Positions 1 through 9,243 of a DNA stretch of 64,000 nt are shown piece after piece (position 1 is the first letter of the stretch; each line of letters opens with the position of its first letter). The notes under the pieces were generated by a model. It saw nothing but the letters and a program-made list of their open reading frames with translations. It was not told where the DNA came from and did not search any database. This DNA comes from Croceicoccus sp. YJ47 (GTDB lineage Bacteria > Pseudomonadota > Alphaproteobacteria > Sphingomonadales > Sphingomonadaceae), in contig NZ_CP067087.1 of assembly GCF_016745095.1 (NCBI RefSeq), positions 2,282,501 through 2,346,500 on the forward strand, given 5' to 3'. A program made the position numbers and the translations under genes.

Positions 1-563
1 GTGAAGATGTCCCGGTCCACCCCGCGCGTCCACAGCGACACATCGTCGTTCATGCCCTGCGCCTTCAACAGTTCCACCATCGAGGGCGAGGGCGCAACCA
101 GCGCGTCGCAGCGATTGTAGAACCGGCGCAATCCCTTCACCATCAACGGTTCGAGAAACGCCGCATGATAATAACGCGGATAGGTTTCGAACCGCGTATG
201 CACCGAGGCCAGCACCGGAATATCCCGCTCCCGCGCCCAGGTGACGGCGCGGTGGCCGAGGATGTCGGGGCTCGCCACGTGGACAACATGGGGCGCGAAC
301 CGGGCAAGGTCGCGGCGCGCCGCCGCCGATAGCGCGATGGGGAGGCGATATTCGCTGCGCCCCGGAATCGGCACGGCCGGCACGCCGACCAGTGGGCCCG
401 TCGCGGGAAAGGCGGGTTCGTCCACCACCGGCGAATAGGTGCGCACGTCGAACCCCTGCCGCAGCAGATATTCGACCAGCCGGTTGAGCGCCTGGTTCGC
501 GCCATCGCGCACGTAATTGTAATTGCCGCTGAAGAGCGCGACACGCAGACCATTGGGTGACAT
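1..563 (-). CDS. Glycosyltransferase family 4 (N-terminal part, cut by window edge)
   Basis: About 187 N-terminal residues are visible before the reading frame leaves the window. The start shows a Rossmann-type GT-B opening (VALFSGNYNYVRDGANQ), followed by segments such as RTYSPV and VLASVHTRFETYPRYY that are typical of family 4 glycosyltransferases which transfer a sugar from a nucleotide-sugar donor to a lipid or polysaccharide. The C-terminal donor-binding domain lies outside the window, so donor and acceptor are unknown. ATG at 563 is chosen; an in-frame ATG at 575 is possible. It lies about 60 bases downstream of the transporter gene on the same strand. Confidence 0.75.
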   Translation of the reverse strand, partial: MSPNGLRVALFSGNYNYVRDGANQALNRLVEYLLRQGFDVRTYSPVVDEPAFPATGPLVGVPAVPIPGRSEYRLPIALSAAARRDLARFAPHVVHVASPDILGHRAVTWARERDIPVLASVHTRFETYPRYYHAAFLEPLMVKGLRRFYNRCDALVAPSPSMVELLKAQGMNDDVSLWTRGVDRDIF

Positions 564-622
564 GTCGCCGCCCATACCGCCCGCCGCCCGCTTTGGCGAG
601 GGGGCTGCGTCGTCGTGGCCCG

Positions 623-1297
623 TCATGCCGGGGTGCGGCGCGATCCCGGCCGGTCGAGCCGCGTGCCGATCGCGACCGCCGCCGACACCAGCCACGGCAC
701 GACAAGGAGCGAAAGCGTGACCTTCGCCAGCAATTGCCCGATGAGCAGCGGCAGGATCGGGAACACGCCCAGGAATGCGACCGTGATGAAGATGACCGTA
801 TCGACCGCCTGCGAAATGGCGCCGGCGATCCCGGCGCGCACCCACACCGGCCCGCCCATGCGTTCGCGCACGAAGGAGATGATCGTCACGTTGAGCAATT
901 GCGACACCCCATAGGCGATCGGCCCGGCGAGCCAGATCCGGAACGTCCCCGACAATACGGTCTGTATCGCGGTGAGGCGTTCGGGCTCCATGTCGGGGGA
1001 GGGGGGGAGCGCCGACACGAAGATCGACAGCAGGATCGCAGCCACCAGCGGGACAAAGCCCCACAGCACCAGCCGGTTCGCCACGCGCCGCCCGTAAAGC
1101 TCCGTCACCGCGCCGCCCAGGATCACGAGGATGAGAAACGCGAACATCCCCGATTCCACCGCGAACGGGCCGAGCGCGACCTGCTTGTTCCCCAGCACGC
1201 CCGCAATGCAGGTCATCCCGCCATAGAGCAGGGCGAACACGAAAAGGGCAGGGGCGATGACCGGTAGATCGGCGGGAAGAGCGGAATGTTCGTTCAT
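623..1297 (-). CDS. VUT family queuosine precursor transporter (YhhQ-like)
   Basis: An integral inner-membrane protein of about 224 residues with roughly six hydrophobic segments. Family features include the early ALLYGGMTCIAGVLGNKQV segment, VTELYGRR, and the conserved AISQAVDTVIFITVAF region in the last third. The family (YhhQ/QPTR, formerly DUF165) imports queuosine precursors such as preQ0 or preQ1 for tRNA modification. The ATG at 1297 is preferred because the 14 codons upstream do not resemble the family. No other queuosine genes are visible nearby, so the substrate rests on family membership alone. Confidence 0.8.
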   Translation of the reverse strand: MNEHSALPADLPVIAPALFVFALLYGGMTCIAGVLGNKQVALGPFAVESGMFAFLILVILGGAVTELYGRRVANRLVLWGFVPLVAAILLSIFVSALPPSPDMEPERLTAIQTVLSGTFRIWLAGPIAYGVSQLLNVTIISFVRERMGGPVWVRAGIAGAISQAVDTVIFITVAFLGVFPILPLLIGQLLAKVTLSLLVVPWLVSAAVAIGTRLDRPGSRRTPA

Positions 1298-1447
1298 CCC
1301 TGCAGGCGATAGCCGGTTTGGCCCATACCGCAAGACCATACCGCATGCCCGTGCCGCGATCCGGGCGATTGACCGGCGGCCCGCCGCTGGCTAGTTCCGC
1401 GCGGGTTTCCTGTCCCTTTTAAATTCGCGTTTTGCCCGGAGAGCCGA

Positions 1448-2434
1448 TTGTCCGCCGAACCTTATGACATTGTCGCGCTGGGCGATGCCATCGTCGATGT
1501 GCTGGCCCGCCGGGACGATGCATTTCTTGCCGCCTGCGGGGTGGAGAAGGGCACGATGCGCCTTCTGGCCGATGCCGACGCGGCCGCCCTTGCCCGCGCG
1601 ATGCAGGACAGCGGCACGGTGGACGAAATTCCCGGCGGAAGCGCGGCGAACACGCTCGCCGGCGTGGCGGCGCAGGGGGCGCGGGCGCGCTTCATCGGGC
1701 AGACGGGCGCCGACCGGCTGGGCATGGTGTTCGCACAGCACATGGATGCGCTGCGAATCGATTTCGACACGCCGCCTGTCGCCGATGCGCCGACGGGTCG
1801 CTGCTTCATCCTCATCAGCCCGGATGCGCAACGCACCATGCAGACAGCGCCCGGGGCAAGCCATCTCCTGACCCGCGACGCGCTGGACGAGGATGCGATC
1901 CGTTCGGCGCGCATCCTGTTCCTCGAAGGGTATCTGTGGGGGCCGGACACGCCGCGCGGCGCCATGGTCCGCGCGATTGAGATTGCCCGGCGGGAGACGC
2001 GCACGGTCGCGTTCACTCTGTCCGATTCCATCGTCATTCCGGGGCGCCGCGACAGCCTCGCCCGGCTGGTGGCGGACGGGGGCGTCGATATCCTGTTCGC
2101 GAACGAATACGAGGCATGCCTGATGGCGGGCGTGCCCGACGCCGAAACCGCGATCGCCGCGCTTGCCGCGCAGGTGCCGACGCTGGTCGTGACGAAGGGG
2201 GCCGAGGGCGCGCTGGCCATCGCAGGGGGTGAGCGTGTCGAGATTGCCGCCGCGCCTGTGGAAACGGTGATCGACACGACCGGTGCGGGCGATCAGTTCG
2301 CCGCCGGCTTCCTCGCCGCCCACGCGCGGGGCGGGGACATCGCGCAATGCCTTCATGGAGGAGCGGAAGCGGCGGCGGCGGTCATCGCCCATGTCGGCGC
2401 GCGCCCGTTGATGAACCCGAAAGGAAACGGATGA
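1448..2434 (+). CDS. PfkB family carbohydrate kinase (adenosine kinase-like)
   Basis: A 328-residue ribokinase-fold protein. The N-terminal sugar-binding signature GGSAANT lies near residues 63-69 and the C-terminal signature DTTGAGDQFAAG near 276-287, with D282 as the predicted catalytic base. Alphaproteobacterial homologues are usually called adenosine kinase, but the specificity cannot be settled from sequence. The start is TTG, supported by a GGAGA ribosome binding site six bases upstream; no better ATG exists. Its TGA overlaps the ATGATG of the next gene, so the two are probably translationally coupled and may act together in nucleoside or nucleotide salvage. Confidence 0.85.
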   Translation: MSAEPYDIVALGDAIVDVLARRDDAFLAACGVEKGTMRLLADADAAALARAMQDSGTVDEIPGGSAANTLAGVAAQGARARFIGQTGADRLGMVFAQHMDALRIDFDTPPVADAPTGRCFILISPDAQRTMQTAPGASHLLTRDALDEDAIRSARILFLEGYLWGPDTPRGAMVRAIEIARRETRTVAFTLSDSIVIPGRRDSLARLVADGGVDILFANEYEACLMAGVPDAETAIAALAAQVPTLVVTKGAEGALAIAGGERVEIAAAPVETVIDTTGAGDQFAAGFLAAHARGGDIAQCLHGGAEAAAAVIAHVGARPLMNPKGNG

Positions 2435-3012
2435 TGCCCGCAATACGCGCGCTCGCAATCTATTGCGGATCGGCACAAGGCCGCGACCCCGAACACATGG
2501 AAACGGCCCGCCGGCTGGGCCGTGCGATGGCGGAGGAGGGCATCGACCTCGTATATGGCGGGGGCCGGCTCGGCCTGATGGGGGCGGTGGCCGATGCGGT
2601 GCTGGATGCTGGCGGCAAGGCTTTCGGCGTGATCCCCGACGCACTCGTCCGGCATGAGGTCGCGCACACCGGCCTGACCGAATTGCACACCGTCGCCGAC
2701 ATGCATCAGCGCAAGGCGAAGATGACTGCGCTGGCCGACGGTTTCCTGTGCCTGCCGGGCGGGATCGGCACGATGGACGAATTGTTCGAGGCCTGGACCT
2801 GGAACGCGCTCGGCTATCATGCGAAGCCGTTCTGCCTGCTCAACACCGGCGGATATTGGGACCGGTTTCTCGGCTTTTGCGACCACATGCGCAACGAAGG
2901 CTTCATGAGCGAGCAGCGCCGCAGCCAGCTTTTGTGTGCCGAAACGATCGGCGATGCGCTTACCGTGCTGGAAGCCGCGGCGAGTGCGAAACCGGGCGGG
3001 CCGGTCTGGTAA
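2431..3012 (+). CDS. LOG family protein (TIGR00730 Rossmann-fold nucleotide phosphoribohydrolase)
   Basis: A 193-residue protein with the LOG hallmarks: GGGRLGLMG at 43-51 and PGGIGTMDE at 109-117, the latter forming the phosphoribose-binding and catalytic site. LOG enzymes hydrolyse nucleoside 5'-monophosphates (AMP or cytokinin ribotides) to base plus ribose 5-phosphate. Two tandem ATG codons overlap the stop of the upstream PfkB kinase gene, which suggests coupled expression and a shared role in purine salvage. Older annotations of this family as lysine decarboxylase are misleading. It is convergent with cdd, only three bases away. Confidence 0.88.
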   Translation: MMPAIRALAIYCGSAQGRDPEHMETARRLGRAMAEEGIDLVYGGGRLGLMGAVADAVLDAGGKAFGVIPDALVRHEVAHTGLTELHTVADMHQRKAKMTALADGFLCLPGGIGTMDELFEAWTWNALGYHAKPFCLLNTGGYWDRFLGFCDHMRNEGFMSEQRRSQLLCAETIGDALTVLEAAASAKPGGPVW

Positions 3013-3015
3013 GGA

Positions 3016-3456
3016 TCAGCCGCGGGTGAGCGCGTCCGGACCGAAGCCGTGCGGCAGCAATGCGCCAATCGTCGTGTCGAGCCGGGCATCCCCCTCGGCC
3101 CCGACGCAGGTTACGGCGATGTCCCGGCCCGAAAGGCATGCCGCCTCGTAAATCGCCTGCCGGCAACCGCCGCACGGGGTCACCACGTCGTGCCCCGCGA
3201 TACCGTCGCCCGCCGCCGCGCCGCCCGCCACCACCACATGGGTAATCTGCGCCAACCCAAAGCGGTGCTGCGCCGCGCTCAGCGCCGATTGCTCAGCACA
3301 CAGGCCCAGCCGGTAGCATGCGTTTTCCATGTTCGCGCCGGTGGCCACCGTTCCGTCGGCGGACAGCACGGCGCACCCGACGCGAAAGTTCGAATAGGGA
3401 GCGTGCGCGCGGGCCGCGGCGTCGCGCGCGGCGGCGATGAGGTCTTCGATGGTCAT
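3016..3456 (-). CDS. cdd: Cytidine deaminase
   Basis: A 146-residue protein that converts cytidine or deoxycytidine to uridine or deoxyuridine in the cytoplasm. It carries the cytidine deaminase zinc signature: C53-A54-E55 and P94-C95-G-G-C98, giving zinc ligands C53, C95 and C98 with E55 as proton shuttle. The length fits the short homotetrameric class. The start at 3456 is preferred because GAAGG lies just upstream; an alternative ATG at 3468 would add four residues. Its neighbours are also nucleotide-salvage enzymes, on the opposite strand. Confidence 0.9.
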   Translation of the reverse strand: MTIEDLIAAARDAAARAHAPYSNFRVGCAVLSADGTVATGANMENACYRLGLCAEQSALSAAQHRFGLAQITHVVVAGGAAAGDGIAGHDVVTPCGGCRQAIYEAACLSGRDIAVTCVGAEGDARLDTTIGALLPHGFGPDALTRG

Positions 3457-3503
3457 GGCCGCCTTCATATCGGCGCGCCGACCGGGCGCAAGGGTCCGGC
3501 GTG

Positions 3504-4319
3504 CTATCGGTTCAGCGAAAAGGTGATCGGCACCACGACCCATGCCGCCACGGCCCGGCCCGCCTGCGTCGCCGGCTTGAACTTCCATTTGCGCACCGCG
3601 CGCAGGGCCGCCTCGTCAAGCCGGGAGGAGCGGCTTCCTTCGGCAATCTTCAGCGTGTCGACCCGGCCCGACGGATCGACCAGCACGCGCAGCAGCACGG
3701 TACCTTCCTCCCGCGCGCGGCGGGCGATGAACGGATATTCGGGCGCCGGATTGTCGCGCTGTGCCGCGGCGACGTCGGGCGGGGTGATCGGCGCGGGTGC
3801 AGGTTCGGCGACCGTCGGCGCGGCGGGGCCGGGCGCCGCCGCGGGCATCGGGGGCAGCGCAATGGGCATGACCGGCACGTTCGCGACCGGCGCGGCCGTG
3901 CGGGCAAGGGCGATGCGCGGCCGGGGCGCAACGGTTTCGCGGGCCGGGGTGACGGGCGCCAGCGAATCCGGCGGCGTATCGGGTTCGGGGGTGGCGACCG
4001 GTTCGGCCGGGGCGGGCGCATTGGCGGCGAGCGGGATGTCGAAGCTTTGCACGATCGGCACGGGTTCGGCGCGCTCCGCCACCACGCCGAGGGTCAGCAG
4101 GCCCGCGAACGCGACCGCATGGATCGCCCCCACCGCCGCCACGCTGCGCCAGTCGAACGTGGCGGCGCGATAGCCGGATGGCGCAAAGGGCGCCTCCGAA
4201 CGGGCATCGCCATGCATGGACGCCGAAGCCGCCGGCGCCGAACGGGCGGGGCAGTCCTCGGGCACCATCGCTGTGCCCGATTGGATGGCAAGGCTCGAAT
4301 TGCCGGAGTGCAGATACAC
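3504..4319 (-). CDS. tonB: TonB family energy transducer
   Basis: A 271-residue protein with TonB architecture: an unusually long cytoplasmic N-terminus, one transmembrane segment near residues 59-80, a Pro/Ala/Val-rich periplasmic spacer (about 85-185), and a C-terminal TonB domain from about 190 to 271 ending in a beta strand (VVVPITFSLNR). TonB couples the proton motive force to outer-membrane receptors. The start codon is GTG at 4319, with AAGGGG a few bases upstream. A near-perfect Fur-box-like palindrome sits 25 bases upstream. It follows the siderophore receptor gene on the same strand, consistent with iron-regulated uptake. Confidence 0.85.
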   Translation of the reverse strand: MYLHSGNSSLAIQSGTAMVPEDCPARSAPAASASMHGDARSEAPFAPSGYRAATFDWRSVAAVGAIHAVAFAGLLTLGVVAERAEPVPIVQSFDIPLAANAPAPAEPVATPEPDTPPDSLAPVTPARETVAPRPRIALARTAAPVANVPVMPIALPPMPAAAPGPAAPTVAEPAPAPITPPDVAAAQRDNPAPEYPFIARRAREEGTVLLRVLVDPSGRVDTLKIAEGSRSSRLDEAALRAVRKWKFKPATQAGRAVAAWVVVPITFSLNR

Positions 4320-4343
4320 GCGATTCCCCTTAATCAGCGATAT

Positions 4344-4358
4344 TGCGAATTATTTGCA
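4344..4358 (-). promoter_or_regulatory. Fur-box-like palindrome upstream of tonB
   Basis: TGCGAATTATTTGCA fits the 7-1-7 pattern TGnnAAT-n-ATTnnCA completely. It lies between the stop of the receptor gene and the GTG start of tonB, where an iron-responsive operator would be expected. A site of the same pattern precedes the siderophore receptor gene. The assignment to Fur is inferred from pattern and context. Confidence 0.7.
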
Positions 4359-4375
4359 CTCCGGCGGTCCGAAAA

Positions 4376-6586
4376 TCAATAGCGGACGCTGAGCGTGGCG
4401 AGCGCCTGCCGTCCCGCGGCGGGGATGGCGAAATGCGGGTTGCGCAATTTCACCGCATAGCGTTCATCCGTGAGGTTCTGCACGTTGAGACGCAGGCCGA
4501 GATGGTCGGTGAACAGGAACTCGGCATTCGCGTCGAGCCGCACATAGCCATCCGCGCTGATGAGATTGGCGCCATCGGCGTAACGCTTCGACGCGCCATA
4601 GGCACCGCCGCCCACGGCGAAGCGCGGCGTCACCTGATAATTGCCGGTGAGCGCGAAATTATGCCGCGGCGTGTTGGGCAGCGCATTGCCGAAATTGGCG
4701 TCCGCCTCATCGCGCAACTCGCTGTCCACGAGCGTATATCCCGCCAGCAGGGTCAACGCCCCGATCCGTCCCGACGCGCTCACTTCCACGCCCTGAAGCC
4801 GCGCGGAGCCGAAGGTTTCGACGACATTGTCGAGATCGTCGAGCTGTACGATATTGTTGCGCTTCACCCGGTACAGCGCACCCGATAGCAGCATGTCCCC
4901 GCCGAACAGCTCGGCCTTGGCGCCCACTTCCCAATTTTCAAAACCTTGCGGGCGATAGGACTGATTATTGCCGTTCAGGTTTTCGGCGCCTTCGCCCACG
5001 GTGGCGCCCGGCGGCGTCTTGGAATCGGCGTAGGAGGCATAGAGGCTGGTGCTCGAAGTCGGCTTGAAGATGACGCCGGCCTGATAGCTGAAGAAATCGC
5101 CATCGGTCGCCGCATCGTAACAACCGCCCCGACCGCAGCCGGATGCCGTCGCCGAAAAATCGGTCCACCGCACGCCGCCATTCACAAGCAACGAGGGCAG
5201 AAGCGTGACCGTGTCGAACAGATAGACGCTGTAATCCTCCGCCGTGGCATTGGCCGGCGTGGTGCTGCGCGTGATGGTGCCGGTCCACGGGTCCGACGGG
5301 TCGGGATTGGCAAGGTCGGTGCAATTATACGTTTCGAACGATATTTCGGGACAGTTGCGGTCGCCGGTATCGACGCTGTAATTGCGGTTCGCGCTATCGG
5401 CGTAGCTGTATTCGAACCCTGCGGAAAGGCTGTGGCCGATGCCGCCGGTGTCGAACACCGCGGCGAGATTGGTGTTGCTCGCGATGCTGTCGCTGAGGGA
5501 ATTGCGGCTCTTGGTGGCGCGCCACACCTGGCCGTTCGCCACGTTGCCGGCGCTGTCGTCCGGGTTGGTGACGATATAGTCGTTGCGCGCCCGGCTGAAC
5601 CGCGTGCCATGCGACAGCGTCACCCCGCCGCCGAGATAGCCGTTGAACAGAAAACTGCCCGAATCGACGCTGGTCTCCTGAAAATCGCGGGCGAGCAGGC
5701 CATAGAAATTGTCGAAGTCCACATCCGCCGGTTCGCGCCGCTCGTCGGGAAGCTGCCCGCGAGACGTCGTCGGGATGCCGTAATCGGGCATGCTGTCGGT
5801 CTCGTAATGATAATAGGCGAGGCTGGCCGTGATCGGCGTGCCCGCGCCCCAGGTCACGGACGGCATCACGCCCCAACGGTCGTTGAACACCGCGTCGCGG
5901 CCGGCAACCTCGGAATCCTGCCACATGCCGACGACGCGAAAGGCGAGCTTGTCGGCGACTTGCGCATTCACGTCGGCGGTCGCGCGGTAGAATTCGTCGG
6001 TGCCGACGGTGGCCTGCGCTTCGATGGCATCGCCTTCCTTCGCAATTTTGGACACGAGGTTGATCGCGCCCGCCGCCGTGCCGCGCCCGCCGAAGGTGGA
6101 GCTGGGCCCCTTGGCGACCTCGATCGCCTCCAGTGCGAAGGTTTCGCGCGTTTGCGAGCCGATGTCGCGCAGCCCGTCGACGAACACGTCGCCGGTCGCA
6201 TCGACCCCGCGGATGAGCGGGATATCCGCCGCCGCGGTGCCGCCTTCGCCCGCGCCCAGCGTGATGCCCGGCACCGTGCGCAAGGCATCCTCCAGCGTGA
6301 AGGAGGCGGTGTGTTCGATGACATCCTCAGTCACGACATTGACGATGCGCGGCGTGTCGATGAGCGGGGCGGTGGCCTTGGGCGAACGCTGCGCCTCGGC
6401 GCGATAGCCGTCACTGACCGCGTCGTCGGTGATGGTCATCCCTTCCAATCGGGTTTCGGCCTGTTCGACATTGCCCGTCGCGGTGGTCCCCTGCGCCAGT
6501 GCGGGCGAGGCGAAGGCCGCGGCGGTGCCGATGCAGCCGAGGACGAGCGAACGATTGCGAAATGCGGTTGAGCGGTTGGTGTTCAT
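4376..6586 (-). CDS. TonB-dependent siderophore receptor
   Basis: A 736-residue outer-membrane receptor. Residues 1-32 form a signal peptide ending in ALAQ. The plug follows (about 75-185), with LIRGVDATGDVFVDGLRD and VAKGPSSTFGGRGTAAGAI, typical of siderophore receptors such as ferrichrome or catecholate types. The C-terminal 22-strand barrel ends in an aromatic residue (LATLSVRY). The ligand cannot be identified. ATG at 6586 has AAGGGG upstream. Two Fur-box-like sequences lie 55-100 bases upstream, and tonB and an iron-linked five-gene operon flank it. Confidence 0.9.
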   Translation of the reverse strand: MNTNRSTAFRNRSLVLGCIGTAAAFASPALAQGTTATGNVEQAETRLEGMTITDDAVSDGYRAEAQRSPKATAPLIDTPRIVNVVTEDVIEHTASFTLEDALRTVPGITLGAGEGGTAAADIPLIRGVDATGDVFVDGLRDIGSQTRETFALEAIEVAKGPSSTFGGRGTAAGAINLVSKIAKEGDAIEAQATVGTDEFYRATADVNAQVADKLAFRVVGMWQDSEVAGRDAVFNDRWGVMPSVTWGAGTPITASLAYYHYETDSMPDYGIPTTSRGQLPDERREPADVDFDNFYGLLARDFQETSVDSGSFLFNGYLGGGVTLSHGTRFSRARNDYIVTNPDDSAGNVANGQVWRATKSRNSLSDSIASNTNLAAVFDTGGIGHSLSAGFEYSYADSANRNYSVDTGDRNCPEISFETYNCTDLANPDPSDPWTGTITRSTTPANATAEDYSVYLFDTVTLLPSLLVNGGVRWTDFSATASGCGRGGCYDAATDGDFFSYQAGVIFKPTSSTSLYASYADSKTPPGATVGEGAENLNGNNQSYRPQGFENWEVGAKAELFGGDMLLSGALYRVKRNNIVQLDDLDNVVETFGSARLQGVEVSASGRIGALTLLAGYTLVDSELRDEADANFGNALPNTPRHNFALTGNYQVTPRFAVGGGAYGASKRYADGANLISADGYVRLDANAEFLFTDHLGLRLNVQNLTDERYAVKLRNPHFAIPAAGRQALATLSVRY

Positions 6587-6640
6587 GAGTTCCCCTTCAT
6601 GGTGAGCCCGGTCTGCCGGGCGTCGCGATGAGGGCGCTAT

Positions 6641-6655
6641 TGCGAATCATTTTCA
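6641..6655 (-). promoter_or_regulatory. Fur-box-like palindrome upstream of siderophore receptor
   Basis: TGCGAATCATTTTCA matches TGnnAAT-n-ATTnnCA at every fixed position, the same pattern as the site before tonB. It lies 55 bases upstream of the receptor start codon. Its position and repetition beside iron genes support a Fur-type iron operator. Confidence 0.68.
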
Positions 6656-6670
6656 CTTCGTCAAGCTTAT

Positions 6671-6685
6671 TGCAAAAGGTTCGTA
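6671..6685 (-). promoter_or_regulatory. Second, degenerate Fur-box-like site
   Basis: TGCAAAAGGTTCGTA is an imperfect version of the same 7-1-7 pattern, 30 bases from the better site. Tandem strong and weak sites are common at iron promoters, but this one deviates at several positions. Confidence 0.35.
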
Positions 6686-6709
6686 ATAGCATTTACGGGC
6701 GGTGCGGCC

Positions 6710-7393
6710 TCAGCTATCGGCCCACCGCCGCAGCAAGTTATGATATAATGCGGTGAGCGCGATGACCGTCGCGTCCTCGCCGCCGTGGCGGGTGGTGAGA
6801 TCCTGTACCGCGCGGTCGAGCCGGAACAGCTCCTCGCGCTCCGCATCGCTGCGCACCATGCTCTGCAGCCAGAAGAACGAGGCGATGCGCGCCCCCCGCG
6901 TCACCGGCTCGACCCGGTGCACGCTTGAGGCGGGGTAAAGCACGGCATGGCCCGCCGGCAGCTTCACCCTGTGCTCGCCGAACAGATCCTCGACCACGAG
7001 CGCGCCGCCGTCATATTCGTCCGGCTCCTCCAGAAACACGGTGCAGGACAGGTCGCTGCGGATGACGAAATCGCTCCCGCTCAGCCGGCGGATCGCATTG
7101 TCCACGTGGGCGCCGAACGTCTCGCCGCTCTCATACCGGTTGAACAGCGGCGGAAACACCTTGAGCGGGAGCGCGGCGGAAATGAACAAGGGCGAACGGT
7201 TGAGCGCGCCTGCGACGATGGCGCTCGCCTTGCGGGCCGTGTCGGAGCCTTCCTGCAATTGCCGGTTCTTCTTGGCGAGGCGGGATTGATGGCCCGACGT
7301 CTCGTTCCCGTCGACCCACGGGCCTTGGTCGATCAGCGCGCGCAGGTCGCGGACCTCTTCGCGGGACAACAGTTCGGGAATGGTCAGCATCAT
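6710..7393 (-). CDS. piuC: Fe2+-dependent dioxygenase, PKHD-type hydroxylase (PiuC/YbiX family)
   Basis: A 227-residue Fe(II)/2-oxoglutarate dioxygenase. The iron ligands H96 and D98 (HVD) and H159 (SSVHR) and the 2-oxoglutarate-binding R169 are all present, and the length is normal for the PiuC/YbiX family. Members are commonly found beside siderophore receptors and are iron-regulated, although the substrate is not established. The gene starts 10 bases after the apbE stop, so it is probably the last gene of the PepSY-DUF2271-DUF4198-apbE operon. It lies immediately upstream of the siderophore receptor promoter. Confidence 0.85.
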   Translation of the reverse strand: MMLTIPELLSREEVRDLRALIDQGPWVDGNETSGHQSRLAKKNRQLQEGSDTARKASAIVAGALNRSPLFISAALPLKVFPPLFNRYESGETFGAHVDNAIRRLSGSDFVIRSDLSCTVFLEEPDEYDGGALVVEDLFGEHRVKLPAGHAVLYPASSVHRVEPVTRGARIASFFWLQSMVRSDAEREELFRLDRAVQDLTTRHGGEDATVIALTALYHNLLRRWADS

Positions 7394-7403
7394 GATCGCG
7401 GTC

Positions 7404-8396
7404 TCACAGCATGGCGCGCCACGCGGCGCTGTATCGGATGGTGCCGCCGGCGTCGGTCACGCGGGCGGGCAGGTTGCGGGCGTCGGCGAATGCCATCGCG
7501 TCGCCGGGCGGCATCGCCATCATCGCGGTGGCGAGCGCGTCGGCCTGCATGCAATCGCGGTGGAGGACCGAGGCGGCGCGCGATCCGCCGCGCATGGGCG
7601 CCCCGGTCGCGGGCGCGAAGGTGTGGGACCAATCCCCGCCGCCTGCGGAACGCCGCCGGTGCCAGTCGCCGGAGGTGGCGAGCGACCAGTTGCTCAACGC
7701 GACTCGGGCCGGCGGTGCGTCGATACCCGGTGCATCCTCGATCCCGGCCCACCACGGCTGCCCATCGCGGCGGACCCCGCAGCCGCGCAATTCCCCGCCG
7801 ATCTCGACGAGGTGGTGCATCACCCCTGCGTGGCATAGCAGGATGGAGGCGAGATCGACGGCATAGCCCTTGGCAATGGCGCTGAAATCGAGCGCGACTC
7901 CGCCGGGCTGCACGATGGTGTCGCTTTGCGCGTCGAACAGGATAGAGCGCCAGCGCGACTCATCGCCGGCGGGCGCGGGCATGGTTGCGGGCGGCGGCGC
8001 GGCGCCGAAACCCCATGCTTCGCTCACCCGACCGAGCGCGGGGTCGAACGCCCCGCCCGTGGCCCGCGCGATATTGAGCGCGCAGTCCAGCACCAGCGCG
8101 AATTGCGGCGGCATTGCAAAGCGCGTGCCCGGATCGGCGCGATTGAAACGGCTGAGCAGCGAATCCGGGTTCCACTGGCTCATCTGCGCGGTGACGAGCG
8201 CAATCGCGTTTGCCATGCAGCGGCGCGCATCGGACGCGCCATCGCCGCCCGCCACGCCGACGATGCGCCACCGCGTGCCGATCGCCTCGCCCTCCACCGT
8301 GAAATCCACGCCGTCGGCGAAGGGCACGAACGATTGCGGCCGCCCCACCATGGGCGGGACGGCCACATCGATGGCGGCTTCGGCCAGCGCCGTCAC
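7404..8396 (-). CDS. apbE: FAD:protein FMN transferase (ApbE)
   Basis: A 330-residue ApbE-family flavin transferase that attaches FMN covalently to a Thr/Ser of a target protein. Family segments include [22 protein letters not shown] and the C-terminal [12 protein letters not shown] region with the conserved Asp. The start is GTG at 8396, overlapping the stop of the DUF4198 gene as GTGA, so it is translationally coupled. No signal peptide or lipobox is evident, which is odd because its likely substrate in this operon is exported. The DUF2271 protein upstream is the best candidate substrate. Confidence 0.87.
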   Translation of the reverse strand: MTALAEAAIDVAVPPMVGRPQSFVPFADGVDFTVEGEAIGTRWRIVGVAGGDGASDARRCMANAIALVTAQMSQWNPDSLLSRFNRADPGTRFAMPPQFALVLDCALNIARATGGAFDPALGRVSEAWGFGAAPPPATMPAPAGDESRWRSILFDAQSDTIVQPGGVALDFSAIAKGYAVDLASILLCHAGVMHHLVEIGGELRGCGVRRDGQPWWAGIEDAPGIDAPPARVALSNWSLATSGDWHRRRSAGGGDWSHTFAPATGAPMRGGSRAASVLHRDCMQADALATAMMAMPPGDAMAFADARNLPARVTDAGGTIRYSAAWRAML

Positions 8397-9223
8397 GCCG
8401 GATTGAATTCCAGCACGGCTGAGTAGCTCGCGCGGCGTCCGCCGTCCGCATTGGCGGATGTCTCGATGAAATACATGCCGGGCACCTGTGCGGTAAGCGT
8501 GACCAGCCCGTCCGCATCGGTGGACACCGTCTCAATCCCCGCCTCGTCGCGATAGCGCGTGTCGCCCTTCACGAATTCGATGTCCATCGCCGCGGGCTCT
8601 CCGTCGAGGAGGAAGCGGAATTGGGCCGGCTCGCCCGCGATGAGGTCGTTGGGGTGGGTGACGGGCATCATCTCGATGCCTTTGCCGGTGGGCTGCAACG
8701 CCGTTTCGTTGGGCGCGCCGAGCGTCACGAAGGTTTCGACCCGGCTCGATACCGGGGTGAGCTGGACCTCGGTGGCGCCTGCGGGAATGGCGGTGTCCGC
8801 CTCCGCCGCTGTGCCGCGCCACCGTTTCGCCTCTCCGTTCAGCATGTAGCGTCCGAAAATCCCCTCGCTCGCCAGCGCGATGCGATAGGTGCCCTCGGTA
8901 TCTAGCGGCACGTCGAACACGCTGCGATATTTGCCGGTGCCGATGATGGCGGGGGCGACCACATTGCCGTCGGGACCGGTCACGACAAGATCGTCCAGCC
9001 CGGCGGCATGGTGGTCGAAATTGAACAGCGCGTTGGAAATGGCGGCGTCGACCGTCACCGTCTCGCTCTGCCCCGAAAGCACGGTGGCGGACGGCAGCAA
9101 CCAGCGGCGATGCGCCTGCGCCGGGGTGGCGAGCGTCATGCCGATCACCCCGGCAAGGGCCATGGCGGTCAGTGTCCGGCTCAGGCGCCGTGCAGGTGTC
9201 GTGCCTTGCGATGTCGTGGTCAT
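8393..9223 (-). CDS. DUF4198 domain-containing periplasmic protein
   Basis: A 276-residue secreted protein. Residues 1-37 form a Sec signal peptide ending in TPAQA, and the mature protein begins HRRWLLPS, the usual DUF4198 opening. The rest is beta-rich with two Ig-like halves (about 45-150 and 185-270). Proteins of this family occur in metal-uptake operons and are proposed to act in the periplasm, but no reaction is known. It starts 20 bases after the DUF2271 stop and overlaps the apbE start by four bases. Choosing ATG 9223 places the signal peptide correctly. Confidence 0.82.
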   Translation of the reverse strand: MTTTSQGTTPARRLSRTLTAMALAGVIGMTLATPAQAHRRWLLPSATVLSGQSETVTVDAAISNALFNFDHHAAGLDDLVVTGPDGNVVAPAIIGTGKYRSVFDVPLDTEGTYRIALASEGIFGRYMLNGEAKRWRGTAAEADTAIPAGATEVQLTPVSSRVETFVTLGAPNETALQPTGKGIEMMPVTHPNDLIAGEPAQFRFLLDGEPAAMDIEFVKGDTRYRDEAGIETVSTDADGLVTLTAQVPGMYFIETSANADGGRRASYSAVLEFNPA

Positions 9224-9243
9224 GCTGCGGTTCCTTGTGAGGG

